Assembly: GCF_030264295.1 (NCBI RefSeq)
Contig: NZ_CP127173.1
Location: 5,525,501 to 5,589,500 of the forward strand
Direction of reading: 5' to 3'
Origin: Amycolatopsis nalaikhensis
GTDB lineage: Bacteria; Actinomycetota; Actinomycetes; Mycobacteriales; Pseudonocardiaceae
DNA: 64,000 bases
Under the pieces are notes generated by a model, which did no database searches, had not been told where the DNA came from, and was given only the letters and a program-made list of their open reading frames with translations. Below are positions 7,330 through 15,379 of the stretch, piece by piece. The position numbers and the translations under genes were made by a program. The first letter of the stretch is position 1; every line of letters starts with the position of its first letter.

Positions 7330-8286
7330 TCAGCGTTTCGGGGACGGCACGCCGCCGAACTGCACCGACGTGCGCGTCAACGGGCGGCCGCAGTGGTCGC
7401 ACAGCAGCATCGGCCGCAGCCGGTTGCCGCATTCGACGTGGTTCAGCGTGATGTCCGGCTCCTGGCCCGCCACCTCGAACCCGCGCGACCACTCCGCGAT
7501 GAACGCCAGCGCGGGGAAGAACGCCAGCCCCTTGGCGGTGAGGCGGTAGTCGCGCGCGTCCGTGCGGGTCTTGGCCGTGCCGGTGCGCAGCACACCGACT
7601 TCGACGAGCTTGCTCAGCCGTCCCGACAGCACGCTCGGCCCGATGCCCAGCTCGCGCTCGAACTCCGAGAAGTGGCGGCAGCCGAGCAGTGCCGACACCA
7701 AGAGCCCGGTCGACCAGCGGTCGCCGAGCAGTTCCATCGTGTCGGGGAAGAACATCAGCGGGTCGCCGGCCAGCGATTCGGCGTCCTTGCGGCGGAAGCG
7801 CTTGGACGCGGTCGCGGCGGCGACGCCGGTGCTGTCGAGACGCTCGGCGCGGACGTCGCGCGCGTCGACCCGGCGCCCGCAGGCCGCGCAGCCGAGGGGC
7901 GCTGATGTAGCCAGCTCACAGTCGAGGTGGATCAACGTCGGCAGCACTTCGCGACGGCCTTCGACCCACTCGCGCTCCCACGCCCAGATCGAGATCAGCA
8001 GCGGCCACAGCTCGAGGCCGCGCTCGGTGAGCCGGTACTCGTGCCGCGTGCGGCGCGCGTCGCGGTACGGCACGCGCGTGAGCATCCCCGCGTCCACCAT
8101 GTCCCGCAGGCGCCCGGACAACGCCGTCGGCGAGATGCCCAGCCGCAGCCGCAGCTCTTCGTAGCGGCGGAACCGCAGGAACAGGCTCTGCAGGATGAGC
8201 AGCGTCCACTGGTCGCCGACCAGCTCCAGCGCCCGGCGGAGCGGGTCCCCCGCCGGCCGGATGCGGTGTGCGGTCGCTTCGGTCAC
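7330..8286 (-). CDS. Tandem-domain HxlR-family regulator
   Basis: 318 residues from a GTG at 8286, chosen because GAGGGGGA lies about 6 bp upstream. The protein contains two complete HxlR winged helix units in one chain. The first includes LELVGDQWTLLILQSLFLR and ISPTALSGRLRDMVDAGML; the second includes MELLGDRWSTGLLVSALLG and GPSVLSGRLSKLVEVGVL. Each unit ends in a CxxCGR element (CAACGR, CDHCGR), consistent with internal duplication and perhaps metal or thiol sensing. HxlR proteins normally act as dimers of one unit, so this chain is a built-in pseudodimer. It diverges from the carotenoid oxygenase operon across phased repeats and is its probable repressor. Confidence 0.9.
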   Translation of the reverse strand: MTEATAHRIRPAGDPLRRALELVGDQWTLLILQSLFLRFRRYEELRLRLGISPTALSGRLRDMVDAGMLTRVPYRDARRTRHEYRLTERGLELWPLLISIWAWEREWVEGRREVLPTLIHLDCELATSAPLGCAACGRRVDARDVRAERLDSTGVAAATASKRFRRKDAESLAGDPLMFFPDTMELLGDRWSTGLLVSALLGCRHFSEFERELGIGPSVLSGRLSKLVEVGVLRTGTAKTRTDARDYRLTAKGLAFFPALAFIAEWSRGFEVAGQEPDITLNHVECGNRLRPMLLCDHCGRPLTRTSVQFGGVPSPKR

Positions 8287-8320
8287 CGTCGTTCCCCCTC
8301 GTTGCATAGCGGCCTCAGCG

Positions 8321-8377
8321 TACACCTGACTACACCAAAAGAAGCCTATTGACACCTGGGTACACAAATCATAGTCT
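8321..8377. promoter_or_regulatory. Divergent promoter with 10-bp-phased GTGT half-sites
   Basis: A 14-bp repeat, ACACCTGNNTACAC, occurs at 8322-8335 and 8352-8365, exactly 30 bp apart. Read on the minus strand, each copy is GTGTA-N5-GTGT, so half-sites fall at 8361, 8351, 8331 and 8321, all in the same orientation and on one helix face. The second copy overlaps TTGACA (8349-8354), which with TAGTCT (8372-8377, spacer 17) forms a good plus-strand promoter for the oxygenase operon. The first copy lies over the start-proximal region of the HxlR gene. Confidence 0.7.
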
Positions 8378-8425
8378 CATCCCCATCAGCCAGCGCGGTG
8401 AGCCCGAGAGTCAGGGAGCAGCCCG

Positions 8426-9898
8426 ATGACCAGCACCTCCGAACAGCCGCTGATGGTGGCCCGGACGGCGGACACCGGCGAGGCCAACCCCTACCTCCTC
8501 GGCGTCTACGCCCCGGTCGGCACCGAGATCGACGCGGAAGACCTGCAGGTCATCGGCGAGATCCCGAAGGACCTCAACGGCGTCTACCTGCGCAACGGCC
8601 CGAACCCGCGGTTCGCCCCGGAAGGCCGCTACCACTGGTTCGACGGCGACGGCATGATCCACGCCGTCCACCTGGAGAACGGCAAGGCGCGCTACCGCAA
8701 CCGCTGGGTCCGCACGAAGGCCTTCGAAGCCGAGTCCGAGGCGGGCAAGGCGCTCTGGACCGGCGTGATGGAGAACCCGGCGGGCAACCCGTTCGGCAAC
8801 GCGCACGGCCTGGGGCTCAAGGACAACGCCAACACCGACGTGATCTTCCACCGCGGCCGGATCCTCGCGACCTGGTACCTGTGCGGCTCGCCGTACGCGG
8901 TCGACCCGCTCTCGCTGGAGACGCTGGGCGCGGAGGACTTCCTCGGCACGCTGGTCGGCGACATGATGGCCCACCCCAAGGTCGACGAGGCCACCGGCGA
9001 GCTGTTCTGGTTCGACTACGGCCCCCGCCCGCCGTACCTGCGCTACGGCGTGATCAGCGCGGACGGCGAGGTCGTGAACACGACCGAGATCGAGCTGCCG
9101 GGCCCGCGCCTGCCGCACGACATGGCCGTCACCGAGCACTTCGCGGTGCTGATGGACCTGCCGCTGGTCCAGGACCTGGAGGCGGCGAAGCTGGGGCGGC
9201 ACAAGCTGCACTTCGACCGCTCGATGCCGAGCCGGTTCGGCGTCCTGCCACGCTACGGAGACGGTAGCCAGATCCGGTGGTTCGAGGCCAGCCCGTGCTA
9301 CATCTACCACGTCGTCAACGCCTGGGAGCAGGGCGAAGAGGTCGTCCTCGACGTCTGCCGCGTGCGCAAGCCCGCGCCCCGGCCCGACGCGCGCACGCCG
9401 CTCGCAAAGATGCTCTCCTACCTGCGGCTCGACGCCCAGCTGCACCGCTACCGCTTCAACCTGCGGACCGGCGTGTGCCGCGAGGCCCCGCTCGACGACG
9501 ACAACACCGAGTTCCCGACTGTCGACGCCCGCGGCGTCGGACGGCGGAACCGGTACTCCTACGCGGTGCACATCTCGCCCGAGTCGACGCTGAAGTTCGA
9601 CGGGCTGGTGCGCTACGACAATCTTGCCGGCGCCAAGACCGAATACCGGTTCGGTCCCGGCCGGTGGGGCAGTGAGGCTCCGTTCGCACCCCGCGAAGGA
9701 GCGGCCGCCGATTCGGCGGACGGTCATCTGGTGACGTTCGTGCAGGACGAGCGTGAGGGACGCTCGGAACTGGATATCTTCGACGCCGCCGATCTCGCTG
9801 CCGGACCCGTGGCCAGGGTCCTGCTTCCCCAGCGTGTCCCGCTCGGTTTTCACGCGACCTGGGTCCGGGCGGACCAGCTGGAACCACTCCGCGCATGA
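8426..9898 (+). CDS. Carotenoid/stilbene cleavage oxygenase (CCO family)
   Basis: 490 residues, normal for the family. CCO enzymes use a non-haem iron held by four histidines to split a double bond with O2. The candidate ligands are in MAHPKV, LPHDMAV, IYHVVNAW and GFHATW. The N-terminal signature LNGVYLRNGPNPRF and the substrate-channel stretch YHWFDGDGMIHAV are also typical. Substrates in this family range from carotenoids and apocarotenoids to lignostilbenes and isoeugenol-like phenylpropenes. The following ligase and thiolase suggest that the aldehyde product is oxidised and then CoA-activated. The ATGA overlap with the ligase gene shows coupling. Probably repressed by the divergent HxlR protein. 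Confidence 0.9.
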   Translation: MTSTSEQPLMVARTADTGEANPYLLGVYAPVGTEIDAEDLQVIGEIPKDLNGVYLRNGPNPRFAPEGRYHWFDGDGMIHAVHLENGKARYRNRWVRTKAFEAESEAGKALWTGVMENPAGNPFGNAHGLGLKDNANTDVIFHRGRILATWYLCGSPYAVDPLSLETLGAEDFLGTLVGDMMAHPKVDEATGELFWFDYGPRPPYLRYGVISADGEVVNTTEIELPGPRLPHDMAVTEHFAVLMDLPLVQDLEAAKLGRHKLHFDRSMPSRFGVLPRYGDGSQIRWFEASPCYIYHVVNAWEQGEEVVLDVCRVRKPAPRPDARTPLAKMLSYLRLDAQLHRYRFNLRTGVCREAPLDDDNTEFPTVDARGVGRRNRYSYAVHISPESTLKFDGLVRYDNLAGAKTEYRFGPGRWGSEAPFAPREGAAADSADGHLVTFVQDEREGRSELDIFDAADLAAGPVARVLLPQRVPLGFHATWVRADQLEPLRA

Positions 9899-11592
9899 GA
9901 TGCCATCGAGAGGGTCGCGCCCGGGACTTCCGGGCGCGGGGATGGTGGAGTGCGGAGACGATCGACCGGCTCGTGAAGGAGCGGGTAGGTGCCGACCCGG
10001 AGGGTCTCGCGCTGGTCGATCCACCGAACACCACCGCACTGGTCGGACGCGACCCGGTGCGGTGGACCTGGAGCCGGCTCGACGAACGCGTCGACGTCCT
10101 GGCCGCGTCGCTGCTCGCCAGAGGGGTGCGAGCAGGTGACGTCGTGGCCGTGCAGCTGCCGAACTGCTCGGCCCTGGTGCAGGCGTTCCTCGCGGTCGTG
10201 CGGATCGGCGCGGTCGTCACCCCGTTCCCGGTGTCCTACCGGGAGCACGAGCTGGGCCCGATGTGCCGGCGCACCGGGGCCGTGGGAGTGGTGACGGCAT
10301 CCAGATGCGGCGAGCACCCGCTCGCCGGGGCGGCCCTTGGGCTAACCGGCGCTTCGGCGCCGTCGGTCCGGTTCGTCGTCGCCCGGGGGGACGACGAACC
10401 GGCCGGCGCCCTGGCCTGGCCGGAAGATCCACTGTCCGAAGCGGAGCGATCCACTTTGGACAGCTACCTCGCCGCGCTCGACACCGACGTCAACGACTGC
10501 GTGACGATCTGCTGGACGTCCGGCACCGAAGCCGAGCCGAAAGCGGTCCCGCGCTGCCACGGCGACTGGCTGGCGACGGCGGCGGGCTGCGTCCAAGCCG
10601 CCGGTCTCACCCGTGAAGACGTCCTGCTTTCGCCGTTCCCCATGACGAACATGGCGGGCATCGGCGGGATGTTCCTGCCGTGGCTGCTGACCGGCGCGGT
10701 GTTCGTCCCGCACCACCCGTTCGACCTGCCGGTGTTCCTCGGCCAGCTCGCGGCCGAGCGCGTGACGTACACGCTCGCGCCCCCGGCGTTGCTGACCATG
10801 CTGCTGCACAACGAAAAGATCTTGTCCGAAGTGGACATCTCGGCGCTGCGGAAGATCGGGTCCGGCTCGGCGCCGCTCTCGCCGTGGCTGGTGCGCACCT
10901 GGGCGGAACGTCACGGCATCGACATCATCAACTTCTTCGGCTCCAACGAGGGCACCGCGCTGCTGTCCGGCCCGGTGGACATCCCGGACCCGGACCAGCG
11001 CGCGAGCTACTTTCCGAACTACGCCTCCGGCGTGACGTGGTCGACGCCGGTCGCGGACTGGACGTCGGTGCGGCTGCACGACCCGGTCACCGGCGAGCAC
11101 GTGACCGAGCCCGGGCGGCCCGGCGAACTGCGCATCGCCGGGCCGACAGTGTTCGCCGGGTACCTGACGTCGCTGGGGGAACCGCTCGACACGTCGTCCT
11201 TCGACGAAGACGGGCACTTCCGCACCGGCGACGTCTTCGAGGTCGCCGGGGACCGCGGGGAGTTCCTGAAGTACGTGGACCGGATGAAGGACCTGGTCAT
11301 CCGCGGCGGGATGAACATCTCGCCCGCCGAGGTCGAGGGCCTGCTGGCCGGGCACCCGGACGTCGCCGACATCGGCGTCGTCGGCGTGCCCGACGACGTC
11401 ATGGGCGAGCGGGTCTGCGCGGTCGTCGTGCCGGGCGCGCGGAAGCCGTCGCTCGACGAGCTGGTCGCTTACCTGCGCGAGAAGAAGGTGGCCGCGTTCA
11501 AGCTGCCGGAACGGCTCGAGTACGCGGAGTCCTTGCCGCGCAACGCGGTCGGGAAGATCCTCAAGCGGCGGTTGCGGGAAAGTCTGGGGTGA
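9895..11592 (+). CDS. AMP-forming acyl-CoA ligase
   Basis: 565 residues. ANL-superfamily motifs are in order: the phosphate-binding WTSGTEAEPKAV (variant of TSGTTGxPKG), the adenine-binding FFGSNEGTA, the hinge FRTGDVFEVAGDRGEFLKYVDRMKDLVIRGG region, and the catalytic lysine near the C-terminus in NAVGKILKRRL. It activates a carboxylic acid as acyl-AMP, then the CoA thioester. Between an oxygenase and a thiolase, its substrate is probably the acid derived from the oxygenase product. The ATG overlaps the oxygenase stop; the first 17 residues are Arg-rich and may not all be translated if a downstream start is used. Confidence 0.9.
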   Translation: MRCHREGRARDFRARGWWSAETIDRLVKERVGADPEGLALVDPPNTTALVGRDPVRWTWSRLDERVDVLAASLLARGVRAGDVVAVQLPNCSALVQAFLAVVRIGAVVTPFPVSYREHELGPMCRRTGAVGVVTASRCGEHPLAGAALGLTGASAPSVRFVVARGDDEPAGALAWPEDPLSEAERSTLDSYLAALDTDVNDCVTICWTSGTEAEPKAVPRCHGDWLATAAGCVQAAGLTREDVLLSPFPMTNMAGIGGMFLPWLLTGAVFVPHHPFDLPVFLGQLAAERVTYTLAPPALLTMLLHNEKILSEVDISALRKIGSGSAPLSPWLVRTWAERHGIDIINFFGSNEGTALLSGPVDIPDPDQRASYFPNYASGVTWSTPVADWTSVRLHDPVTGEHVTEPGRPGELRIAGPTVFAGYLTSLGEPLDTSSFDEDGHFRTGDVFEVAGDRGEFLKYVDRMKDLVIRGGMNISPAEVEGLLAGHPDVADIGVVGVPDDVMGERVCAVVVPGARKPSLDELVAYLREKKVAAFKLPERLEYAESLPRNAVGKILKRRLRESLG

Positions 11593-11596
11593 GGCC

Positions 11597-12790
11597 ATGA
11601 CCGTGTTCGTGCTGGGCGGGGCGCAGACGGACTTCGCGCGCAACGTCACCAAAGAGGGGCACGGGATCCTCGAGCTGTTCGCCGAGGTCGTGCCCGCCGC
11701 CTTGGCCGACGCCGGTGTCGCGGCCGAAGACGTCGAGGTCGCCCACGTCGGAAACCTCGCGGCGGAGCTGTTCACCGGCCAGGCGCAGCTCGGCGGGCTG
11801 CTGGTGGCCGCCGTCCCGGAGCTGGACGGGGTGCCGTCGACCCGGCACGAGGCCGCGTGCGCGTCCGGCAGCACCGCGGTGCTCGCCGCGTGCGCCGATC
11901 TCGAAGCGGGCCGGTACGACCTGGCGCTGGTGGTCGGCGTCGAGCTGATGCGGAACGTCGACGGGCAGCGCGCCGCCGAGCACCTCGGATCCGCCGCGTG
12001 GGCCGGGCACGAAGCCGTGTCCGCGAAGTTCCCGTGGCCCGCGTTGTTCGCGGACGTCGCCTCGGCGTACGACGAGCGGTACGGCTTGGACTCGGCGCAC
12101 CTCGGCGTGTTCGCCGAACACGCCTTCGCCCGGGCGAGGCTGAACCCGCTGGCCCAGGCCCGCGACTGGCGCTTCCCGGACGGCGCGTTCGGGCCCGACG
12201 ACACGCTGAACCCGGTCATCGAGGGCTGCCTGCGCAAGCAGGACTGCGGCCGGATCACCGACGGCGCCGCGGCGGTCCTGCTGGCCTCACCCGCGTTCGC
12301 CGAGCGGCTCGGCGGCGGGTTCCCGCGGATCGCGGGGTACGGGCACCGCACGGCGCACCTCGGCCTCGCGGAGAAGCTGGCCGCCGACGGCGAGTACCTG
12401 TTCCCGCACCTGCGCGGCGCGGTCGTCGACGCCTACGAGCGCGCGGGCGTGGCCGGGCCGGACGCGCTGGACGTCATCGAGGTGCACGACTGCTTCACGA
12501 TCACCGGGCTGGTGGCGTGCGAGCACCTCGGCGTCGCCCCACCGGGCGGCGGCGGCCGGTTCATCGCCGACGGCGGGCTCGACGCGGCGGGGATCAACCC
12601 GGGCGGCGGCCTCATCGGCCTCGGCCACCCGGTCGGCGCGACGGGCGTCCGCATGTTGCGCGACGCGGCGCGGCAGGTGACGGGGACGGCCGGGGAGACG
12701 CAGGTCGAGGGCGCGCGGACGGCGTTGACGCTGAACGTCGGCGGGTCGTTCACTACGGTGGTGACCATGATCGTGCGGGCTTCGGCATGA
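11597..12790 (+). CDS. Thiolase-family protein (SCP-x-like)
   Basis: 397 residues. It has the nucleophilic cysteine in EAACASGST, the HDCFTITG element and the C-terminal NPGGGLIGLGHPVGATG with the catalytic histidine. The C-terminal CxG cysteine of classical degradative thiolases is absent, which places it with SCP-x/lipid-transfer-type thiolases that cleave bulky or side-chain 3-ketoacyl-CoAs. It begins 4 bp after the ligase stop and overlaps the LLM gene by ATGA. Role: CoA-dependent chain shortening in this operon, substrate unknown. It usually partners with a small OB-fold DUF35 protein, which is missing here. Confidence 0.87.
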   Translation: MTVFVLGGAQTDFARNVTKEGHGILELFAEVVPAALADAGVAAEDVEVAHVGNLAAELFTGQAQLGGLLVAAVPELDGVPSTRHEAACASGSTAVLAACADLEAGRYDLALVVGVELMRNVDGQRAAEHLGSAAWAGHEAVSAKFPWPALFADVASAYDERYGLDSAHLGVFAEHAFARARLNPLAQARDWRFPDGAFGPDDTLNPVIEGCLRKQDCGRITDGAAAVLLASPAFAERLGGGFPRIAGYGHRTAHLGLAEKLAADGEYLFPHLRGAVVDAYERAGVAGPDALDVIEVHDCFTITGLVACEHLGVAPPGGGGRFIADGGLDAAGINPGGGLIGLGHPVGATGVRMLRDAARQVTGTAGETQVEGARTALTLNVGGSFTTVVTMIVRASA

Positions 12791-13758
12791 AGCTTTCGGT
12801 GTCGCTGGGGCTCTGGCAGGACCGGCCGCCGGAGGAGGCGCTGGAAACGGCGCGGGCCGCGGAGGCCGCGGGTTACCCGGAGCTGTGGATCGGCGAGATG
12901 GCGACGTGGGACGCGTTCGCGCTGGGAACGGCGATCGGCGCGGCGACTTCGCGGATCGCGTTGACGTTCGGGCCGCTGGCGGTGACGGTGCGGGACCCGG
13001 CGACGATCGCGATGGGCGTGGCATCGGTGGCGGCGCTGACGGGCCGGGCGACGGGGGTGGCGCTGGGCACGTCCAGCGACGTGGTGGTCCGCGGCTGGCA
13101 CGGCCGGTCCCGGTCCCGCGCGGCGACGGCGTTGGCGGAGTCCGCGATCGCCGTCCGGCAGCTGGTTTCCGGTTCGAAGTCCACTGTGGACGGCTCGGTG
13201 GTCGGTTCGCAGGGGTACCGGCTGCGCTTGGCCGCGCCGAATTCGCCGCTGACGATCGCGGCGTTCGGGCCGCGGGCGTTGGAGGTCGCCGCGCGGTACG
13301 CCGACCGGATGGTGGTGAACCTCGTCAGCCCGGCGGCCGCCGCCTCGCTGGTGCGAGGCCTGCGTGCCGCGGCCGCACGGGCCGGGACCACGCCGCCGCC
13401 GGTGGCCGCGTGGGTGGTCGGCGCCGCGGATCCGGGCCAGGCCGAGCTGGAGCAGCTCCGCCGCGGGGTGGTCGGTTACCTGGCGGCGCCGGGCTACGCG
13501 GACATGTTCCACGCGGAGGGGTTCGGCGAGCTGGTGGACTTCGCACGGACGCGGCCGCACCCGCGTGAGCTGCTGGCGGCGGTGCCGGTGGAGGCGATCG
13601 CCGCGGTGGGATTGCTGGGCGCGCCGTCGGAGATCGCGGCGAAGGCAAGGGAGTACGCCGAGGCCGGGGTCGACGAGCTGGCGATCGTGCCCGCGACCAG
13701 CGATGAGGATCCGGGTGGCGCGAAGACGCTCGCGGCGGTGGCGGCGGAGCTGGCCTGA
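12787..13758 (+). CDS. LLM-class F420-dependent oxidoreductase
   Basis: 323 residues with a luciferase-like TIM barrel: SLGLWQDRPPEEALETARAAE and LWIGEMATWDAF near the N-terminus, GVALGTSSDVVVRGWHGR in the middle, and AYAEAGVDELAIVP-type C-terminal helix packing. The family mostly uses F420 rather than FMN in actinomycetes. It closes a four-gene coupled operon and may reduce or oxidise an enoyl or alcohol intermediate. The F420 precursor enzyme FbiC is encoded 45 kb away in this window. The 3' end appears partly duplicated just downstream. Confidence 0.85.
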   Translation: MKLSVSLGLWQDRPPEEALETARAAEAAGYPELWIGEMATWDAFALGTAIGAATSRIALTFGPLAVTVRDPATIAMGVASVAALTGRATGVALGTSSDVVVRGWHGRSRSRAATALAESAIAVRQLVSGSKSTVDGSVVGSQGYRLRLAAPNSPLTIAAFGPRALEVAARYADRMVVNLVSPAAAASLVRGLRAAAARAGTTPPPVAAWVVGAADPGQAELEQLRRGVVGYLAAPGYADMFHAEGFGELVDFARTRPHPRELLAAVPVEAIAAVGLLGAPSEIAAKAREYAEAGVDELAIVPATSDEDPGGAKTLAAVAAELA

Positions 13759-13769
13759 GGGTCGCTGAG

Positions 13770-13823
13770 GTGGCGATCGTCTCCGCGGCCAGCGATGACG
13801 ATCGGGCGGCGGAGCTGGCGTGA
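13770..13823 (+). repeat. Degenerate in-frame duplicate of the LLM gene 3' end
   Basis: GTG at 13770 to TGA at 13823 reads VAIVSAASDDDRAAELA, which matches the last residues of the preceding gene (LAIVPATSDEDP...AAELA) with about 8 residues lost in the middle. DNA identity is high around CAGCGATGA and GCGGCGGAGCTGGC. This looks like a decayed local duplication. Further on, CGTGTCGATCCGC is also repeated directly at 13838 and 13875. Confidence 0.6.
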
Positions 13824-13911
13824 GGCCGCGGTCTGACCGTGTCGATCCGCAGGCCGAGCGTCATTTCGCCGGAGCGTGTCGATCCGCGCCCGGCCCGTTC
13901 GACGCGTTGGC

Positions 13912-14433
13912 ATGACTGAACCCACCAAGACCAAGAACCTCGACGACCGCTACGGCTTCGCGGCACTGCCGTGGAGCAGGGCGCGCGACCTCCTCGCCAC
14001 CCAGACCCCCAAGGAAAACCTGAGCTTCTTCGTGGGCACCGTCCGCCCCGACGGGCGGCCGCACTCCGCGCCCGTCGGCGCCATCTGGGTGGACGGTGCC
14101 CTCTACTTCAAGAGCGGACCCGGCACCCGCCGGGCCCGCAACCTCGCGGCGAACCCGGCGTGCGTCGTTTCCGTGCGCTTGAACGGCCTCGACCTCACCC
14201 TCGAGGGCGAAGCCCAGCGCGTCACCGACTCCGCGACCCTGGAGCGGGTGGCCGCCGTCTACCGCGAAGGCGGCTGGCCCGCCACGGTCGACGGCGACTC
14301 CCTCACCGCCCCGTACAGCGCGCCGAGCGCCGGGGCGCCGCCGTGGTCCCTCTACCGGCTCGTGCTGGACCGGGCCATCGGCGTCGCCACCGCCGAGCCC
14401 CACGGCGCCACCCGCTGGGACTTCAGCCGGTGA
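13912..14433 (+). CDS. Pyridoxamine 5'-phosphate oxidase-family (split-barrel flavin/F420) protein
   Basis: 173 residues. The split-barrel pattern is clear: LSFFVGTVRPDGRPHSAPVGAIWVDGALYFKSGPGTRRARNLAANPACVVSV, typical of PNPOx-like proteins that bind FMN or F420. In actinomycetes this branch includes F420-dependent reductases and haem-degrading relatives; the exact activity cannot be assigned. The ATG at 13912 is chosen because the preceding residues belong to a repeat-rich intergenic stretch. The 3' end overlaps the convergent esterase gene by 11 bp. Confidence 0.85.
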   Translation: MTEPTKTKNLDDRYGFAALPWSRARDLLATQTPKENLSFFVGTVRPDGRPHSAPVGAIWVDGALYFKSGPGTRRARNLAANPACVVSVRLNGLDLTLEGEAQRVTDSATLERVAAVYREGGWPATVDGDSLTAPYSAPSAGAPPWSLYRLVLDRAIGVATAEPHGATRWDFSR

Positions 14434-15274
14434 TGGCCGCCGCCACTGTCGCCCCGATGCCGACCATCCCGTCGGCGTGGGGGTGCAGCGGGGCCGCGAC
14501 CGACGTCGGGACCAGGCTTTCGAACCACTTGACGCCGGGCAGCTTGCAGACGTCGTGCCCGATCGAGGCCGTCCGGACGTCGACGTAGTGCGCGTTGTGC
14601 GCGGCCGCCTGCCGGGCGAGCGCGGCGTTCGTCTTGTCGATGCTGCCCTGGATGTAGTTCGCGTCGCGCGGTGTCAGCGGCGCGATCGGCCAGCACCCGT
14701 TGCGCGGCAAGTACGTCCCGTACCCGGCGACGTAGACGTCGGCGTTCGGGGCGTGCGCGTGGATCGCGTCGAACAGCGCGCCCCACGTCGGCTCGAACGC
14801 GGCGATCCGCTCGGCGAGCTGGTCGTGGCCGCCCGCCGTGTAGCGGTCGACGCAGTCCGGGGTGAGGCCCGGCAGGAGGGTGATGCAGCTGGTCGCGGCG
14901 CCGACGAGGCCGACGTCGTTGCCGCCGATCGTCACGGTCACCGTGCGCGTCCGCGCGCTGAGCGCGTCCAGCTGCGGCGGCACCGGACCCGACGACGTCT
15001 GCTGCGGCGACGTCATGTCCGCGGTCGTCGCGCCGGAGCACGTGACGTCCTTGAGCGGCAGGCCGAGCCGTTTCGCGACGATGTGCGGGTAGTCGAGCAG
15101 CGACCGGAGGCAGCCGGGGGAGGAGAGGTCCGGCGGCGGGATCAGCGGCCCGGCCGCCGCCGAGTCGCCGAGCGCCACGTACTCCCCGGTGGTGGCCGCC
15201 GTCGCCGGGCCCGCCGTCGCGCTCCCCAGCGCGGCGACCGTGATCGCGATGAACGCCGTCTTCCTCAGTCGCAC
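14423..15274 (-). CDS. Secreted SGNH/GDSL-family lipase/esterase
   Basis: 283 residues from a GTG at 15274 preceded by AAGGAGG. An N-terminal Sec signal peptide (RLRKTAFIAITVAALGSATAGPATA, cut near residue 26) leads into the SGNH hydrolase. Block I is YVALGDSAAAGPL with the nucleophilic serine, block III is TIGGNDVGL, and block V is HPHADG with the catalytic histidine. Four or more cysteines (SSPGCLRS, DVTCSG, TSCIT, PDCVD) suggest disulfides, as in Streptomyces extracellular esterases. It should hydrolyse extracellular lipids or esters. It is convergent with and overlaps the PNPOx gene, and diverges from the PucR gene by about 105 bp. Confidence 0.9.
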   Translation of the reverse strand: MRLRKTAFIAITVAALGSATAGPATAATTGEYVALGDSAAAGPLIPPPDLSSPGCLRSLLDYPHIVAKRLGLPLKDVTCSGATTADMTSPQQTSSGPVPPQLDALSARTRTVTVTIGGNDVGLVGAATSCITLLPGLTPDCVDRYTAGGHDQLAERIAAFEPTWGALFDAIHAHAPNADVYVAGYGTYLPRNGCWPIAPLTPRDANYIQGSIDKTNAALARQAAAHNAHYVDVRTASIGHDVCKLPGVKWFESLVPTSVAAPLHPHADGMVGIGATVAAAITG

Positions 15275-15379
15275 GCGGTCCTCCTTGACGTGGTGCCGAT
15301 GGTTGGTTTCCGTGACACCATCGGCACCGGCCGCGCCCGGGCTGACTGGGAATCCGGGCAGAGAACGAGGGGATCGGTT

